Assembly: GCA_026129745.1 (NCBI GenBank)
Contig: JAHCHL010000010.1
Span: 53,575-117,574, forward strand
Source: Fimbriimonadales bacterium
Lineage (GTDB): Bacteria > Armatimonadota > Fimbriimonadia > Fimbriimonadales > ATM1
Direction of reading: 5' to 3'
Length of the DNA stretch: 64,000 nt
This document shows, one piece after another, positions 16,784 through 26,057 of the stretch. A program made the position numbers and the translations under genes. The first letter of the stretch is position 1; each line of letters begins with the position of its first letter. The notes under the pieces are model-generated. The model saw only the letters and a list, made by a program, of their open reading frames with translations, did no database searches and had not been told where the DNA came from.

Positions 16784-18220
16784 ATGTCATTTCGCGTCAA
16801 TACGAACCTCGGAGCGATCAATGCGCTCCGCAATCTGAATATGACCAGCCTGGAGTTCGGAAAGTCGGTAACACGGCTTTCGACTGGCCTGCGAATCACA
16901 ACCGCAGCCGATGACCCGGCAGGTCTAATCATCTCAGAAAACTTTCGCGCCCAAATTGCGTCACTGGATCAAGCGGTCCAAAACAACCAAGACGCAATTA
17001 ACTACGCAAAAACAGCAGAGGGTGCGCTTGATGAAGTGAGCCGGCTCTTGAAGGACGCTCGCAAGCTTGCGATCGCTTCTGGCAACACCGGCGCCCTGGA
17101 CGCAACTGCGATTCAGGCAAACCAGACCCAACTTCAGTCGATTCTTTCTTCGATTGACCGAATCGCCCTCCAAACGCAATTCGGAAACAAGAAGCTGCTC
17201 GACGGGTCAGCTGGTATCACGACTTCCGTCACAAACGCTCAAAACGTTGCGGCAATTAACATGAGTGGCACGTTTGCAGGGTTCGCGGTGAACTCAAGCG
17301 GCACTGTCACTGGCGAAGTAACGACAGCTGCAACACGAGCAGTGATTACCGGTTCGACGACATTCGGTTCCGGCCTAAACACGATAGTCGGCGCCGGCAA
17401 CTTTGTTGTCAACGGCGTCGCGTTCGCTACAGACGGAACAGAGACGCTCCAATCTGTTCTCACGAGATTCAACAATGCATCCGCGCAAACCGGCGTTACA
17501 TTTGACTACAACGGCACAAACGTCGTTCTGACTTCAAATGGTTGGGGATCGAACGCAAAGATCTCCTTCACGGACACGGCTGGTCGCTTCATTGCAGCAG
17601 GCAACCAAAATGCGGCAGGCACCGATGCAATCGCAACGGTCACTGTTACGACTGCGAACGGCGTGATATCCGCAACGTTCACGGGTGGTCGAAACGGCGA
17701 TAGCGGACTTCGCTTGACCGACATCTACGGCAACTCGCTGTTGTTGACAGAAGCTGGCAACGTCGTGGGTGCTGCAGCTGCCATCGGCCGCATTGAAGCT
17801 GGCTCGGCCCAGTTCCAAGTCGGAGCGAATGCAGGACAAACAGTCAGCCTCTCGCTTGCAAACATGCTGACAAGCCAACTCGGCGGAGGCGTTGTCGCCG
17901 GCGAGACGCTTGCAACGATCAACGTGACCACTCCTTCTGGAGCTGAGGATGCCATCCGAATCATCGACGCTGCTATCACGCAAGTGACGAAGATTCGAGG
18001 CGAAATCGGATCGTTCCAGCGAAACGTGCTGGAATCCAACGTCAGGTCACTTGGCGTCGCTCGCGAAAACCTGACGGCGACTGAATCTACGATTCGCGAT
18101 GCCGACATGGCGAGCGAGATAACCAACTTCACGCGCTTGCAGATTCTGCAGCAGGGCGGCTTGGCCGTTCTCGCTCAAGCAAACGCATCACCCCAAGCGG
18201 TACTCAGTCTTTTGAGGTAG
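16784..18220 (+). CDS. fliC: Flagellin (first of a tandem pair)
   Basis: A 478-residue filament protein. The N-terminal D0/D1 region has the hallmark VNTNLGAINALRNLN, RLSTGLRI, ADDPAGLIISENF, AVQNNQDAINYAKTAEGALDE and, further on, QTQFGNKKLLDGS. The C-terminal D1/D0 region has GEIGSFQRNVLESNV, ESTIRDADMASEITNF and the ending ASPQAVLSLLR. The middle, of about residues 145-390, is a Thr/Ala/Gly-rich variable domain. It has no signal peptide, as expected for type III export. AGGAGG lies ten bases before ATG. It is followed by a terminator, so it forms its own transcript. Confidence 0.97.
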   Translation: MSFRVNTNLGAINALRNLNMTSLEFGKSVTRLSTGLRITTAADDPAGLIISENFRAQIASLDQAVQNNQDAINYAKTAEGALDEVSRLLKDARKLAIASGNTGALDATAIQANQTQLQSILSSIDRIALQTQFGNKKLLDGSAGITTSVTNAQNVAAINMSGTFAGFAVNSSGTVTGEVTTAATRAVITGSTTFGSGLNTIVGAGNFVVNGVAFATDGTETLQSVLTRFNNASAQTGVTFDYNGTNVVLTSNGWGSNAKISFTDTAGRFIAAGNQNAAGTDAIATVTVTTANGVISATFTGGRNGDSGLRLTDIYGNSLLLTEAGNVVGAAAAIGRIEAGSAQFQVGANAGQTVSLSLANMLTSQLGGGVVAGETLATINVTTPSGAEDAIRIIDAAITQVTKIRGEIGSFQRNVLESNVRSLGVARENLTATESTIRDADMASEITNFTRLQILQQGGLAVLAQANASPQAVLSLLR

Positions 18221-18245
18221 TGGCACCAGTAGGGGATAAAGACCG

Positions 18246-18280
18246 GGAGGTCCGCCGCAAGGCGGGCCTCCTTTCTCTTC
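18246..18280 (+). terminator. Terminator after the first flagellin gene
   Basis: GGAGGTCCGCC and GGCGGGCCTCC pair (one G-T) around loop GCAA and are followed by TTTCTCTTC. It separates the two flagellin genes. Confidence 0.9.
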
Positions 18281-18486
18281 GATAGGACAACCAGAGCATT
18301 CCAGGTATTCGTGCTGGCCGGCTGAAGACGTGGGTGTGGAAAACCGGTCTTGGACGGAGATGGGTCAGGGATGGCCGGGGATCTCCGCCGCTCGGAGTGC
18401 TCTGTTAGAGTTCGGACTGTGTCTACCGAGGAGAATGCCTCAGAAACAGTTCAGGTTCCGGGCGATAGCTATCAAGGAGGAATCAG
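18281..18486 (+). other. Leader region of the second flagellin gene
   Basis: About 200 bases without a coding frame. GGAGAT/ATCTCC flank a G-rich stretch near 18356-18386. A weak flagellar sigma28-like pair (GAAACAGTT then GGCGATAG) ends about 20 bases before the Shine-Dalgarno box AAGGAGG, but it is too degenerate to call. Confidence 0.3.
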
Positions 18487-19923
18487 ATGTCGTTTCGAGT
18501 CAACACCAATCTTGGTGCTCTGAACGCGTTGCGGAACCTGAATAGAACGGCGGCGGATTTCAACAAATCTGTCACGCGGCTCTCTACGGGTCTCCGCATC
18601 ACTACCGCAGCGGATGACCCTGCGGGTTTGATCATTTCTGAGAGTTTCCGCTCTCAGATCTCGTCCATCGACCAGGCTGTCCAAAACAACCAGGACGCCA
18701 TCAACTACGCAAAGACAGCAGAAGGCGCACTCGATGAAGTAAGCCGACTGCTCAATGACGCGCGAAAACTCGCGATCGCTTCCGGCAACACCGGAACGCT
18801 CGACGCAACGGCGATTCAAGCGAATCAGACTCAAATCGCCTCGATCCTGTCGTCCATCGATAGAATCGCCAACCAAACGCAGTTTGGAAACAAGAAGCTG
18901 CTCGACGGTTCTGCCGGCATCACTTCGAGCGTTACGAACGCTACGAACTATGGCGGAATCAACATCGGCGGCACATTCGGCGGATACGCCGTCAACGCCA
19001 GCGGCAACGTCACCGTTCAAGTCACGACGGCAGCAACGCGCGGCGCTATCACAGGTTCGACCACCTTTGGTTCGGGCCTTGCGACTGTCGTTGGTGCGGG
19101 CAACTTCGTTGTCAACGGCGTTGCATTCTCCACGAATGGAACAGAGACCTTGCAAGGGCTTCTGTCTCGATTCAACAACGCTTCCGCTCAAACGGGTGTT
19201 ACGTTCGACTACGACGGTACGAACGTTGTCCTTACGACGAACGGATATGGCTCCAATGCGAAGATCTCGTTCACGGATACTGCTGGACGAATCATCGCTG
19301 CTGGCAACCAAACTGCCGCCGGTGTCGACGCCATCGCGACGGTCACCGTTACGACAGCCAATGGCGCGACATCCGCGACGTTCACGGGTGGACGCAACGG
19401 CGACAGCGGCCTCCGTTTGACGGACAACTATGGCAACTCAGTCTTGCTCAACGAGGCAGGCAATGCGGTTGCTGCTGCGGCTGCAGTTGGTCGAATTGAA
19501 GCCGGCTCTGCGCAGTTCCAGGTGGGGGCAAATGCGGGACAAACCGTTAGCCTTTCACTGATGAACATGCTGTCGAGCCAGCTTGGTTCTGGCGTCGTTG
19601 CAGGTCAAACGCTTGCAACGATCAACGTAACGACTGCGACTGGCGCAGAAGATGCTGTCAAGGTTATCGATGCTGCCATTTCGCAAGTGTCGAAGGCCCG
19701 AGGCGAAATCGGTTCGTTCCAACGAAACGTACTCGAGTCCAACGTTCGATCGCTCGGAATCGCCCGAGAGAACTTGACGGCGACTGAGTCTACCATTCGC
19801 GACGTTGACATGGCGTCCGAAATCACTAACTTCACTCGGCTGCAAATCCTGCAGCAGGGCGGTCTGGCTGTGCTCGCACAAGCCAACGCATCGCCGCAGT
19901 CTGTTCTCAGCCTGCTCAGATAA
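18487..19923 (+). CDS. fliC: Flagellin (second of a tandem pair)
   Basis: 478 residues, exactly the length of the preceding flagellin, and alignable with it without gaps at roughly 85% identity by eye. Differences concentrate in residues 20-60 and in the central variable domain. The hallmark segments are the same (ADDPAGLIISESF, QTQFGNKKLLDGS, C-terminal ASPQSVLSLLR). A recent tandem duplication explains the pair. The separate leader, ribosome binding site and terminator would allow different expression levels, as for major and minor filament subunits, though this is inference. Confidence 0.97.
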   Translation: MSFRVNTNLGALNALRNLNRTAADFNKSVTRLSTGLRITTAADDPAGLIISESFRSQISSIDQAVQNNQDAINYAKTAEGALDEVSRLLNDARKLAIASGNTGTLDATAIQANQTQIASILSSIDRIANQTQFGNKKLLDGSAGITSSVTNATNYGGINIGGTFGGYAVNASGNVTVQVTTAATRGAITGSTTFGSGLATVVGAGNFVVNGVAFSTNGTETLQGLLSRFNNASAQTGVTFDYDGTNVVLTTNGYGSNAKISFTDTAGRIIAAGNQTAAGVDAIATVTVTTANGATSATFTGGRNGDSGLRLTDNYGNSVLLNEAGNAVAAAAAVGRIEAGSAQFQVGANAGQTVSLSLMNMLSSQLGSGVVAGQTLATINVTTATGAEDAVKVIDAAISQVSKARGEIGSFQRNVLESNVRSLGIARENLTATESTIRDVDMASEITNFTRLQILQQGGLAVLAQANASPQSVLSLLR

Positions 19924-19953
19924 TTCGACCTCCCTTAAACTCGGTAGACGATT

Positions 19954-19988
19954 GGGCCTCGGGATATTCCCGAGGCCCTACGTTTTTG
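19954..19988 (+). terminator. Terminator after the second flagellin gene
   Basis: GGGCCTCGGGA (19954-19964) and TCCCGAGGCCC (19968-19978) pair perfectly around TAT and are followed by TACGTTTTTGC. The last base of the stem is also the last base of the convergent ADP-ribosylglycohydrolase gene. Confidence 0.93.
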
Positions 19989-21282
19989 CTTGTCGCAATG
20001 TGCGCTCGGCCATTTTCTTGATTGAAACTTTATGAAACCCTTGTACCCCGGTTTCCAAAGTGTCACCGAACGGCTTAAGCCATCTCTCGGGCAAAAAGAA
20101 CCGGCCCTGCATCGCACCGATGATCGAGCCAACCGTCGCGCCATTGCAATCTGTATCGAATCCTGCTTCAACAGCCATGCAGATCGAATTCTGAAAGTCC
20201 TTTTCCCCCCACAGCAACGCCATTGCTACGACTTCTGCATTGGAGATCGTGTGACACCAGTCGTGCGCTCGCTTCTCATTCCAGCGGCTATGAATGTCAG
20301 CTATTGCATCTTCATACGAGTTCATACTTTGCCGATTGGCTAACTGTTTATTGATCGCTTCTGCCAGTCTCGACTTGCTCGGGATTTCTCCAAGTCCGGC
20401 TTTGATCACATTGGCAACGTTTGGCTCAACGAACGCAGCTGCAATCATCGCAGCAATCCACATCTCACCATACATCCCGTTCTTCACATGGGACACACGT
20501 GCGTCTCGCCAAGCAAATTCCGCAGCAGTCTCAGGGTCTCCAGCGTTCACATAACCCCACATATCTGCCCGAATCTGTGCGCCGATCCATTCGCGGTACG
20601 GATTGTTTCGAGCACCAGACTCGGGTGGAGCCAGTCCATTGCAAAGGTTTCGATATGCAACTCTTTCAGCAGTGCAAGTTCGAAGAATTGGGATTCGGTC
20701 CATCCAAATCTGGGCAACGTCATCTGAAGTGAACTTCCTTCCGTGCTTCTCAAGTACGGCAAGCCCAACTGTGGTGTAGTTCAAGTCATCATCTTCTGGC
20801 ATGCGATCGATATTCTCGATGAAGGGCCCTCTGCGGTAGACTTCAAATCGCTTGCGAATTTCTTCGTCTGCTTCGCAAGAAAAGTAATATTCAAGCGGCC
20901 ACCGACCAGTTTCCTTCAAATAGCCTGAAATCCGCGATCGATGCCATCCTTCGACAGGCTTTCCCAAAAGACAGCCGGCGCACCGCCCATACCACGCACC
21001 TTCGATGCGATCTTCTAAGTCTTCTACATGCGTAGATCTGGTAAATCTATCCGCTGGCCGCTCCGACTTGATCTCCTCCAACGAGTTTGGCTCGACATAG
21101 GGAAACTCCTTGATTGGAGGCGCGTGTCGCAACAATTCGAGATAATCGCGTGCTTCCGATTGCGAAAGAGCCGATGGGTCATTTGGCAGGTCAATCGAAG
21201 AAACATCGAGACCCTCCTGCTGACATTGCAGCCACTCCGTCTCAAAGTCTTCTGGGGCAATGTAGAGCCACAAATGATTCAC
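19978..21282 (-). CDS. ADP-ribosylglycohydrolase family protein
   Basis: A 434-residue protein whose residues of about 90-420 match the all-helical ARH/DraG fold, which cleaves ADP-ribose from proteins or metabolites using two magnesium ions. RIEGAWYGRCAGCLLGKPVEG is the N-terminal glycine-rich segment (usual form GxxxGDALG), MPEDDDLNYTTVGL the first acidic cluster, and GFDTDCNGATVGSIIGAMQG the second cluster of metal ligands. The first 90 residues are an extra region without a recognised domain. The exact substrate is unknown and no matching ADP-ribosyltransferase is in the window. Confidence 0.93.
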   Translation of the reverse strand: MNHLWLYIAPEDFETEWLQCQQEGLDVSSIDLPNDPSALSQSEARDYLELLRHAPPIKEFPYVEPNSLEEIKSERPADRFTRSTHVEDLEDRIEGAWYGRCAGCLLGKPVEGWHRSRISGYLKETGRWPLEYYFSCEADEEIRKRFEVYRRGPFIENIDRMPEDDDLNYTTVGLAVLEKHGRKFTSDDVAQIWMDRIPILRTCTAERVAYRNLCNGLAPPESGARNNPYREWIGAQIRADMWGYVNAGDPETAAEFAWRDARVSHVKNGMYGEMWIAAMIAAAFVEPNVANVIKAGLGEIPSKSRLAEAINKQLANRQSMNSYEDAIADIHSRWNEKRAHDWCHTISNAEVVAMALLWGEKDFQNSICMAVEAGFDTDCNGATVGSIIGAMQGRFFLPERWLKPFGDTLETGVQGFHKVSIKKMAERTLRQAKT

Positions 21283-21308
21283 GGCATGATTTTGCCAGAA
21301 TCGCTATA

Positions 21309-24300
21309 TCAAAATCTGAGTTGATAGTCGAGTCTAAGATTCCAGTTGTTCCAAACGTCCCCGACTGCGATTCCGTCAAGCCAGTTGATGTACCCAACAG
21401 CGAAGCTGAATGTCTGATTCGGGCCTGGCTTCTGCTCGAACATCAATTCATATGCGTTCCGTGTAAATCGCTTTCCATCCGGCCTGTGATTTTGTTCAAG
21501 TGCGTATCGCAACGTGAGCGGACTGCCTAAGTCCTTGAAGAAACACACCGAAGCAGCTAGTCTGCGCGTCAAAGCATTCTGGTCCAGCAGCCTTTCTTCT
21601 TCAAAGCCAAACGTCGCGCTGGTTCCTGCGTTAGGATGCCAACCAATTGCCCAGATGTTTTTCGCGCGCGGAAGAGCCAAGCTGCCAAGCGGGACATTCT
21701 GCTGCTGTTTTTCGGGAAGCGTATCGAGCGAATGCATCAGCGTGAACTTGTCATTCAATTTGTAGCTAACGTCATAGTCTCGGATGATTTGACCTTCGCC
21801 ACCGGGAAGCGTCCGAATCTTATAAACAAAGCTCGCTTGCAGCGGATTCTTTCCAGTCGGGTCCAAATTGAATCTTAGTGTTCGATCGGCTGCGCGAAGT
21901 TGATTGGGCAGCATGACGTGACCATAGTCTGCGCCGAATGCCGAGCCAAACGCCTTGAAAGAAATGCTCGCAAGAGTATTCTCTTTTTTCCAGACTCCGC
22001 CGTCAGTATGACTGTCGTAGCCAAGGTTCACTTGTAGATCTTTGATAAACCCGACATTCATCGGCTTCTGGTTCTTGAATGTGAAGTTTCCGAGAGCAGT
22101 CGTTCTTGTGTTGTCGATTCGTCTTTCCTCGTATCCGCCACCGAACTCGAAGCCACCCATTTGCCCTGGTGTCAAATTCCAACTGTAGTTTCGCTTGCCG
22201 TTTCCTGCCGAGTTCAATTCGCGATGCCATGACCAGCCGAGTTTCATGCCATTTCCAAGGTCATAAACAAAACCGTAGTTTCGAGTTTCTATGTCCGGTT
22301 TGTCACCATCACGATCCACGAAAATTTGAGTGACATTGACATTCAATCGATTGAAGACCTGCCACCCAAGCTTGTAAGCTTGAATGTTCTCGTAGCCGCC
22401 ATCGGAGAACGTTGTTCGAACTTGCTCGGTTGAAAAGTCACTCTTCGGACCAAGCTTCGTTTCGTATTTCGCATAGTAGGTGTCCCTATCCGGCAACGTT
22501 CCTTGAATGCCGGAGTAAGATTCCGTCTCTTTGCGCGCAGTGAGCTTTCCGAATCGACCAAAGTCCTGAAATCCTTCCACAGCGAACAGATCATTCTCGA
22601 ACAGCATCCCAGGCATTCCCTCAAGCTTATGCGAGTTGTAAACAACTTTGAAGGCCGTCGATTTGTTTGGGGTGTAAGAGATAAGACCATTTCGCCTGTA
22701 ACGATGAAGATCCTGCGAGCCATTGTCTGCATCATAGACGAACGCTTCGACATTGAGACCCTTGATCCCGTTGAACTTCAGGCCGGCGTCGAACTGCCTG
22801 TATCCAATCAGTTCCTGAAAGAATTGGCGTTCGTTGTCGTTCACATGGATGGCGCGCTCGAAGTTGCTGTCGACGTTGCGATAATTGCCTTTGAATTCAA
22901 ATCCCGGCAAAGAAAGGTTTGCCGAGTACCGCTGAAGCCCACCTTGCTGGCTGCTAACATCCAATGCAGAGAATCCGAGGCTTGACTTACCGCCAAGAGC
23001 CAAGTGCCCCGCAAAATCTGTTCGATCAAACCCTGCCTGCAAACCGTACAGTTTCCTTTCTGCATCGAGCAAATCGTGAATGCGGCTGAAGCTCTCGTCG
23101 ATCTTAGTACGCCGATAGTCCAGTTTCACACTCTTTGAGTCAACGCCGGCAACCGTGTATTCAAGTCCACCGCCCTCTCCATCGATCGTCGATCTTTGGT
23201 ATGAGAGGCCTAAGTCCTTCACTGGCGAACTGGCAATCTTCATAAAGTCTCGGCTAAGGCCGGCTTCACGCACTATGAAGCCGCGATCGTTGCCGTTCAC
23301 TCCGGCCTTTGGATCATACATCTGAAGCGTCTGCTGAATCAGCGCGTCAAGTTCTGCTTGAGGCAAGTCGCCGAGCCGCGCAAAGCTTCGATCAGTCTCT
23401 CGCGACCACCACTTAAAGTCGACGATGCTCGTGCTGACATCGAACGCCATCGATTGGAATGTCCTACCGGAGTACTCGATCGACTTCTGATCGAATTGCG
23501 CTGAAACTCCTTTGATCGATTCGCCGGTCGCTAAGCTGAGGGATTCGCGTGCAATGCCACGTTCCTTGTGCCACTGTGCCCGCTCCTGCTCAGACAGATC
23601 GTTTGAGCGGTTGAAATTCGCACTAATTTCTTGTGTTTGCCATGAACCCCTTATCCAATCCGAGCTTAGCGCCAGCGATTGCCTGAAGATTCCGTCGCCA
23701 TTTTCAGAAATCGAATTGCGATCGAACTTCAGTTCGCCAAATCCAAGACCAAGTCTTCCGCCGAGCGCTTCGCGAGTAATTCCCCGCTCCTTCTGCATTT
23801 GATTTCGGTCGGCTTCGGCGAGATCGTTGAATCGTTTGAATCCACTATCGATTGCGCGCGAAGTGTAGTACGCATCGAACATGGACGACTTAACCGAATA
23901 GTTCTGGAAAGTGATCTTCGCATCGCCATCGTCGATCGTTCGATAGGAGTTGTTGAAGGAAAGACCCTTTGGAGATTCATTGGATAGGCCAAATCCCATT
24001 CGAGTAATTCCCTTCTCCTTTTCAAGTTGCTTCGCCCGTTCATCACTGACTCCGGATCCTTGAAGCATCCCAAAGCCGACAAACTTCTCCCCGACATCGG
24101 TGTAGTCTGCCGTTAACTTGACCCCCCCGACATCCAAGTCGAAACTCTGCATCAACAGATAATCCGTTGCGTTCTCACCCTTTCTTGGCGCCGTCTTGTC
24201 TGGCGACGCTCCATCCGCAGAAACAGTCGTTTCCGATTGTGAGCTGACCAAGAAGAATCCGCTCAGCTTGCCGCTTCCGAACGAAAGCGAGTTTTGTATC

Positions 24301-24800
24301 CCCACATTGTTCGACTGCACCATCGATCCATCGGCAAAACGCTGTGCGCCAGAAAAGCCCATGAGCATGCGAACACTTCCAGCGTCTCCAAAATTAAGAG
24401 CGAGCAACGGCAGTGCGTTGCCAGTCAGAGTGCTCTTTGCTTCAGGATCGTGACGATACGAAACCCTGATTGAGGAGGAGTCCTTCACCGGGCCACTAAT
24501 GAATACGGCTCCGCCACCGTAGTCGACTGTGAAGTCCTTGCCTTCTTCAAGGTGCCTTCCATCGAGTTCGAGACGAACGGTGCCGGGAATCACGTTGCCG
24601 AATCGAAGTGGATAGCCCAGGCCATTGCGCTTGCCAGGCATCAAATCGACTGCAGCCCGACCCTTCAAACTTGCCGGAGTGCCAGATGCGACAGCAGGGA
24701 GCGCGTCGCTTTGCATGTGGAGGTACTGAGAAATGGCACCAGCAGGCAGCAGGGTCGCTGCCGCTGCCATCGCCAAGTATGTCGTCCTCCGAATTCCCAT
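21309..24800 (-). CDS. Large repeat-containing outer-membrane beta-barrel-like protein
   Basis: 1163 residues with a signal peptide (MGIRRTTYLAMAAAATLLPA). Residues of about 70-120 contain LDGRHLEEGKDFTVDYGGGA, a small beta domain of a type also found before other large barrels such as SprA. The rest is alternating beta strands ending in NLRLDYQLRF, a typical C-terminal outer-membrane signature with final Phe. Between about residues 250 and 680 a helical insert recurs five or six times: forms such as NDLAEADRNQMQKERGITRE, NDLSEQERAQWHKERGIARE and SDERAKQLEKEKGITR, then more divergent ones. I infer a very large barrel in which these conserved inserts lie in loops or turns. It follows an anti-sigma-like gene 51 bases upstream. 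I know of no characterised homologue. Confidence 0.75.
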   Translation of the reverse strand: MGIRRTTYLAMAAAATLLPAGAISQYLHMQSDALPAVASGTPASLKGRAAVDLMPGKRNGLGYPLRFGNVIPGTVRLELDGRHLEEGKDFTVDYGGGAVFISGPVKDSSSIRVSYRHDPEAKSTLTGNALPLLALNFGDAGSVRMLMGFSGAQRFADGSMVQSNNVGIQNSLSFGSGKLSGFFLVSSQSETTVSADGASPDKTAPRKGENATDYLLMQSFDLDVGGVKLTADYTDVGEKFVGFGMLQGSGVSDERAKQLEKEKGITRMGFGLSNESPKGLSFNNSYRTIDDGDAKITFQNYSVKSSMFDAYYTSRAIDSGFKRFNDLAEADRNQMQKERGITREALGGRLGLGFGELKFDRNSISENGDGIFRQSLALSSDWIRGSWQTQEISANFNRSNDLSEQERAQWHKERGIARESLSLATGESIKGVSAQFDQKSIEYSGRTFQSMAFDVSTSIVDFKWWSRETDRSFARLGDLPQAELDALIQQTLQMYDPKAGVNGNDRGFIVREAGLSRDFMKIASSPVKDLGLSYQRSTIDGEGGGLEYTVAGVDSKSVKLDYRRTKIDESFSRIHDLLDAERKLYGLQAGFDRTDFAGHLALGGKSSLGFSALDVSSQQGGLQRYSANLSLPGFEFKGNYRNVDSNFERAIHVNDNERQFFQELIGYRQFDAGLKFNGIKGLNVEAFVYDADNGSQDLHRYRRNGLISYTPNKSTAFKVVYNSHKLEGMPGMLFENDLFAVEGFQDFGRFGKLTARKETESYSGIQGTLPDRDTYYAKYETKLGPKSDFSTEQVRTTFSDGGYENIQAYKLGWQVFNRLNVNVTQIFVDRDGDKPDIETRNYGFVYDLGNGMKLGWSWHRELNSAGNGKRNYSWNLTPGQMGGFEFGGGYEERRIDNTRTTALGNFTFKNQKPMNVGFIKDLQVNLGYDSHTDGGVWKKENTLASISFKAFGSAFGADYGHVMLPNQLRAADRTLRFNLDPTGKNPLQASFVYKIRTLPGGEGQIIRDYDVSYKLNDKFTLMHSLDTLPEKQQQNVPLGSLALPRAKNIWAIGWHPNAGTSATFGFEEERLLDQNALTRRLAASVCFFKDLGSPLTLRYALEQNHRPDGKRFTRNAYELMFEQKPGPNQTFSFAVGYINWLDGIAVGDVWNNWNLRLDYQLRF

Positions 24801-24851
24801 ATTGCCTACTTAGTTTCTCGGTCTCAATGCGAGTCTATTGAACGCTGAACG

Positions 24852-25757
24852 CTACTTTCCACCTCGAAACGCGTCCTGAACATCGTTGTCTCTGTTGACT
24901 GCTTGGAGTCTGCGCCTGAGATCTTCCCGTGGGTCGTTGGCAGGTGCCGCCCTCTTCTGATCAGGTTGCCGCACGTCTGTGACGGGCGCCTCGTCCTGTT
25001 CGAAGCTCAATCCAGCCATAGCGACCACGTCCGGTTGATCAGGCACAACTCTTCCAGCCGGCTGCTGCTCCGGGCCCATCCTGACGGGAGCCGTTGAGAC
25101 AACCGGCGAAGTCGCTGAGCTGGATCCTCCGTTCACGGGCACATGACCTGGATTGGAAGCTTGAGCTCCTGGCGATGCGACTGGAACAGCGCCGCTCGAT
25201 GAATTCTGTGTTCTGTGGGCGACTTGAATAGCAATCCGCCTACCTGGTTCTGGAATCACATCGGTGACGACGGGGAGTTCTTCCGTAACACTCCCGACAA
25301 GCGGGCCAACTGTCGACGGGCTAACCAAGCGGTCGATTGATCCGGACTCTGCTACGGCCACTACGTCTGGCTGGCCGACCTCCGGAACAGAAGTTCTCTG
25401 CCAATAGACCACGCCAAAAGCGATGGCCGCCGCGCATCCGGCCAAACCGGCAAGCCGCGGGATGCCCAAACCCCCAAGCAAGGTCCGACGGCGGGTAGTC
25501 GCACTCAAAATCGCTTCTCGAAGCCACGTCGGCGGCTCAACGGACTCTGACCCAAGCATCGCTGCTTGTGCCCGAATCTCGGATAGCATTTCCCTTGCCT
25601 CAGGGTTCTCAGCGAGGTAAGCCTCCACTAATCTCTTTTCCTTATGGCTGCACTCCCCATCGGCATAGGCCGAAATGAGATAGAACATCTCCTCCTCAAG
25701 GCTGTCAGGGCTTGATGCGGACTCCAGTTCGTCCCAGATGTCGTGCTGCTTCTTCAT
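24852..25757 (-). CDS. Anti-sigma-factor-like single-pass membrane protein
   Basis: 301 residues. The N-terminal 75 residues resemble an anti-sigma domain: SAYADGECSHKEKRLVEAYL, then a helix with ENPEAREMLSEI, but with an incomplete zinc-ligand set (only one Cys). A membrane segment follows at about residues 97-117 (LAGLAGCAAAIAFGVVYW), and then a long low-complexity Pro/Ser/Val periplasmic tail to residue 301. No sigma factor gene is adjacent. It lies directly upstream of the barrel gene on the same strand, so it may regulate or sense that protein. This role is inference. Confidence 0.65.
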   Translation of the reverse strand: MKKQHDIWDELESASSPDSLEEEMFYLISAYADGECSHKEKRLVEAYLAENPEAREMLSEIRAQAAMLGSESVEPPTWLREAILSATTRRRTLLGGLGIPRLAGLAGCAAAIAFGVVYWQRTSVPEVGQPDVVAVAESGSIDRLVSPSTVGPLVGSVTEELPVVTDVIPEPGRRIAIQVAHRTQNSSSGAVPVASPGAQASNPGHVPVNGGSSSATSPVVSTAPVRMGPEQQPAGRVVPDQPDVVAMAGLSFEQDEAPVTDVRQPDQKRAAPANDPREDLRRRLQAVNRDNDVQDAFRGGK

Positions 25758-25876
25758 ACTTCGCCTGCTTCCGTGTCGGGTGCCTTACTTGCAATTGTAG
25801 GCTGCTGAAGAATTAGACAGTTGGAGAGGTCAATCGTGGCAAAGACTTATGCTGGCAAGAATACGAGGTTCAGAGC

Positions 25877-25905
25877 TTGATTTGACTTCTGTCTTCTGTC
25901 ATAAT
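25877..25905 (+). promoter_or_regulatory. sigma70-type promoter of the rplJ-rplL operon
   Basis: TTGATT (25877-25882), 17-base spacer, CATAAT (25900-25905). Transcription should begin near 25912, giving a leader of about 145 bases. The stretch before it, 25758-25876, shows nothing else. Confidence 0.7.
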
Positions 25906-25911
25906 GGCACC

Positions 25912-26057
25912 CGGTCTCCGCAGACAGTAGGCGCTCGAAAGAGCTTAATCCACCAGCCAACCGAGGGGCAGCGACAACCGAGCCAAAAACGAATTCGGTC
26001 TTGGGGGTCCCGCCTGCCTTGGCGGGACCCCCAAACCACTTCTAAAGGGTGAAAACC
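25912..26057 (+). promoter_or_regulatory. Ribosomal protein L10 leader with strong hairpin
   Basis: The leader of rplJ ends in a perfect 14-bp hairpin, TTGGGGGTCCCGCC (26001-26014) with GGCGGGACCCCCAA (26021-26034), without a following T run. Upstream is CAGCCAACCGAGGGGCAGCGACA, split here as CAGCCAACCGAGG and GGCAGCGACA. In many bacteria the L10-(L12) complex binds this leader to repress translation. Position and structure fit that role, but I did not verify the kink-turn consensus. Confidence 0.55.

Noticed and set aside
16557..18486. sigma28 promoters or a c-di-GMP riboswitch before the flagellin genes
   Set aside because: The best TAAA/GCCGATAA-like pairs are too degenerate, and the conserved c-di-GMP aptamer blocks (GGCAAACC, GGGACGCAAAGCC type) are absent.
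18472..19420. Long open frames in other frames and on the opposite strand of the second flagellin gene (for example 279 residues minus, 221 residues plus)
   Set aside because: They mirror the codon bias of flagellin, resemble no protein and lack ribosome sites; the same happens over the first flagellin.
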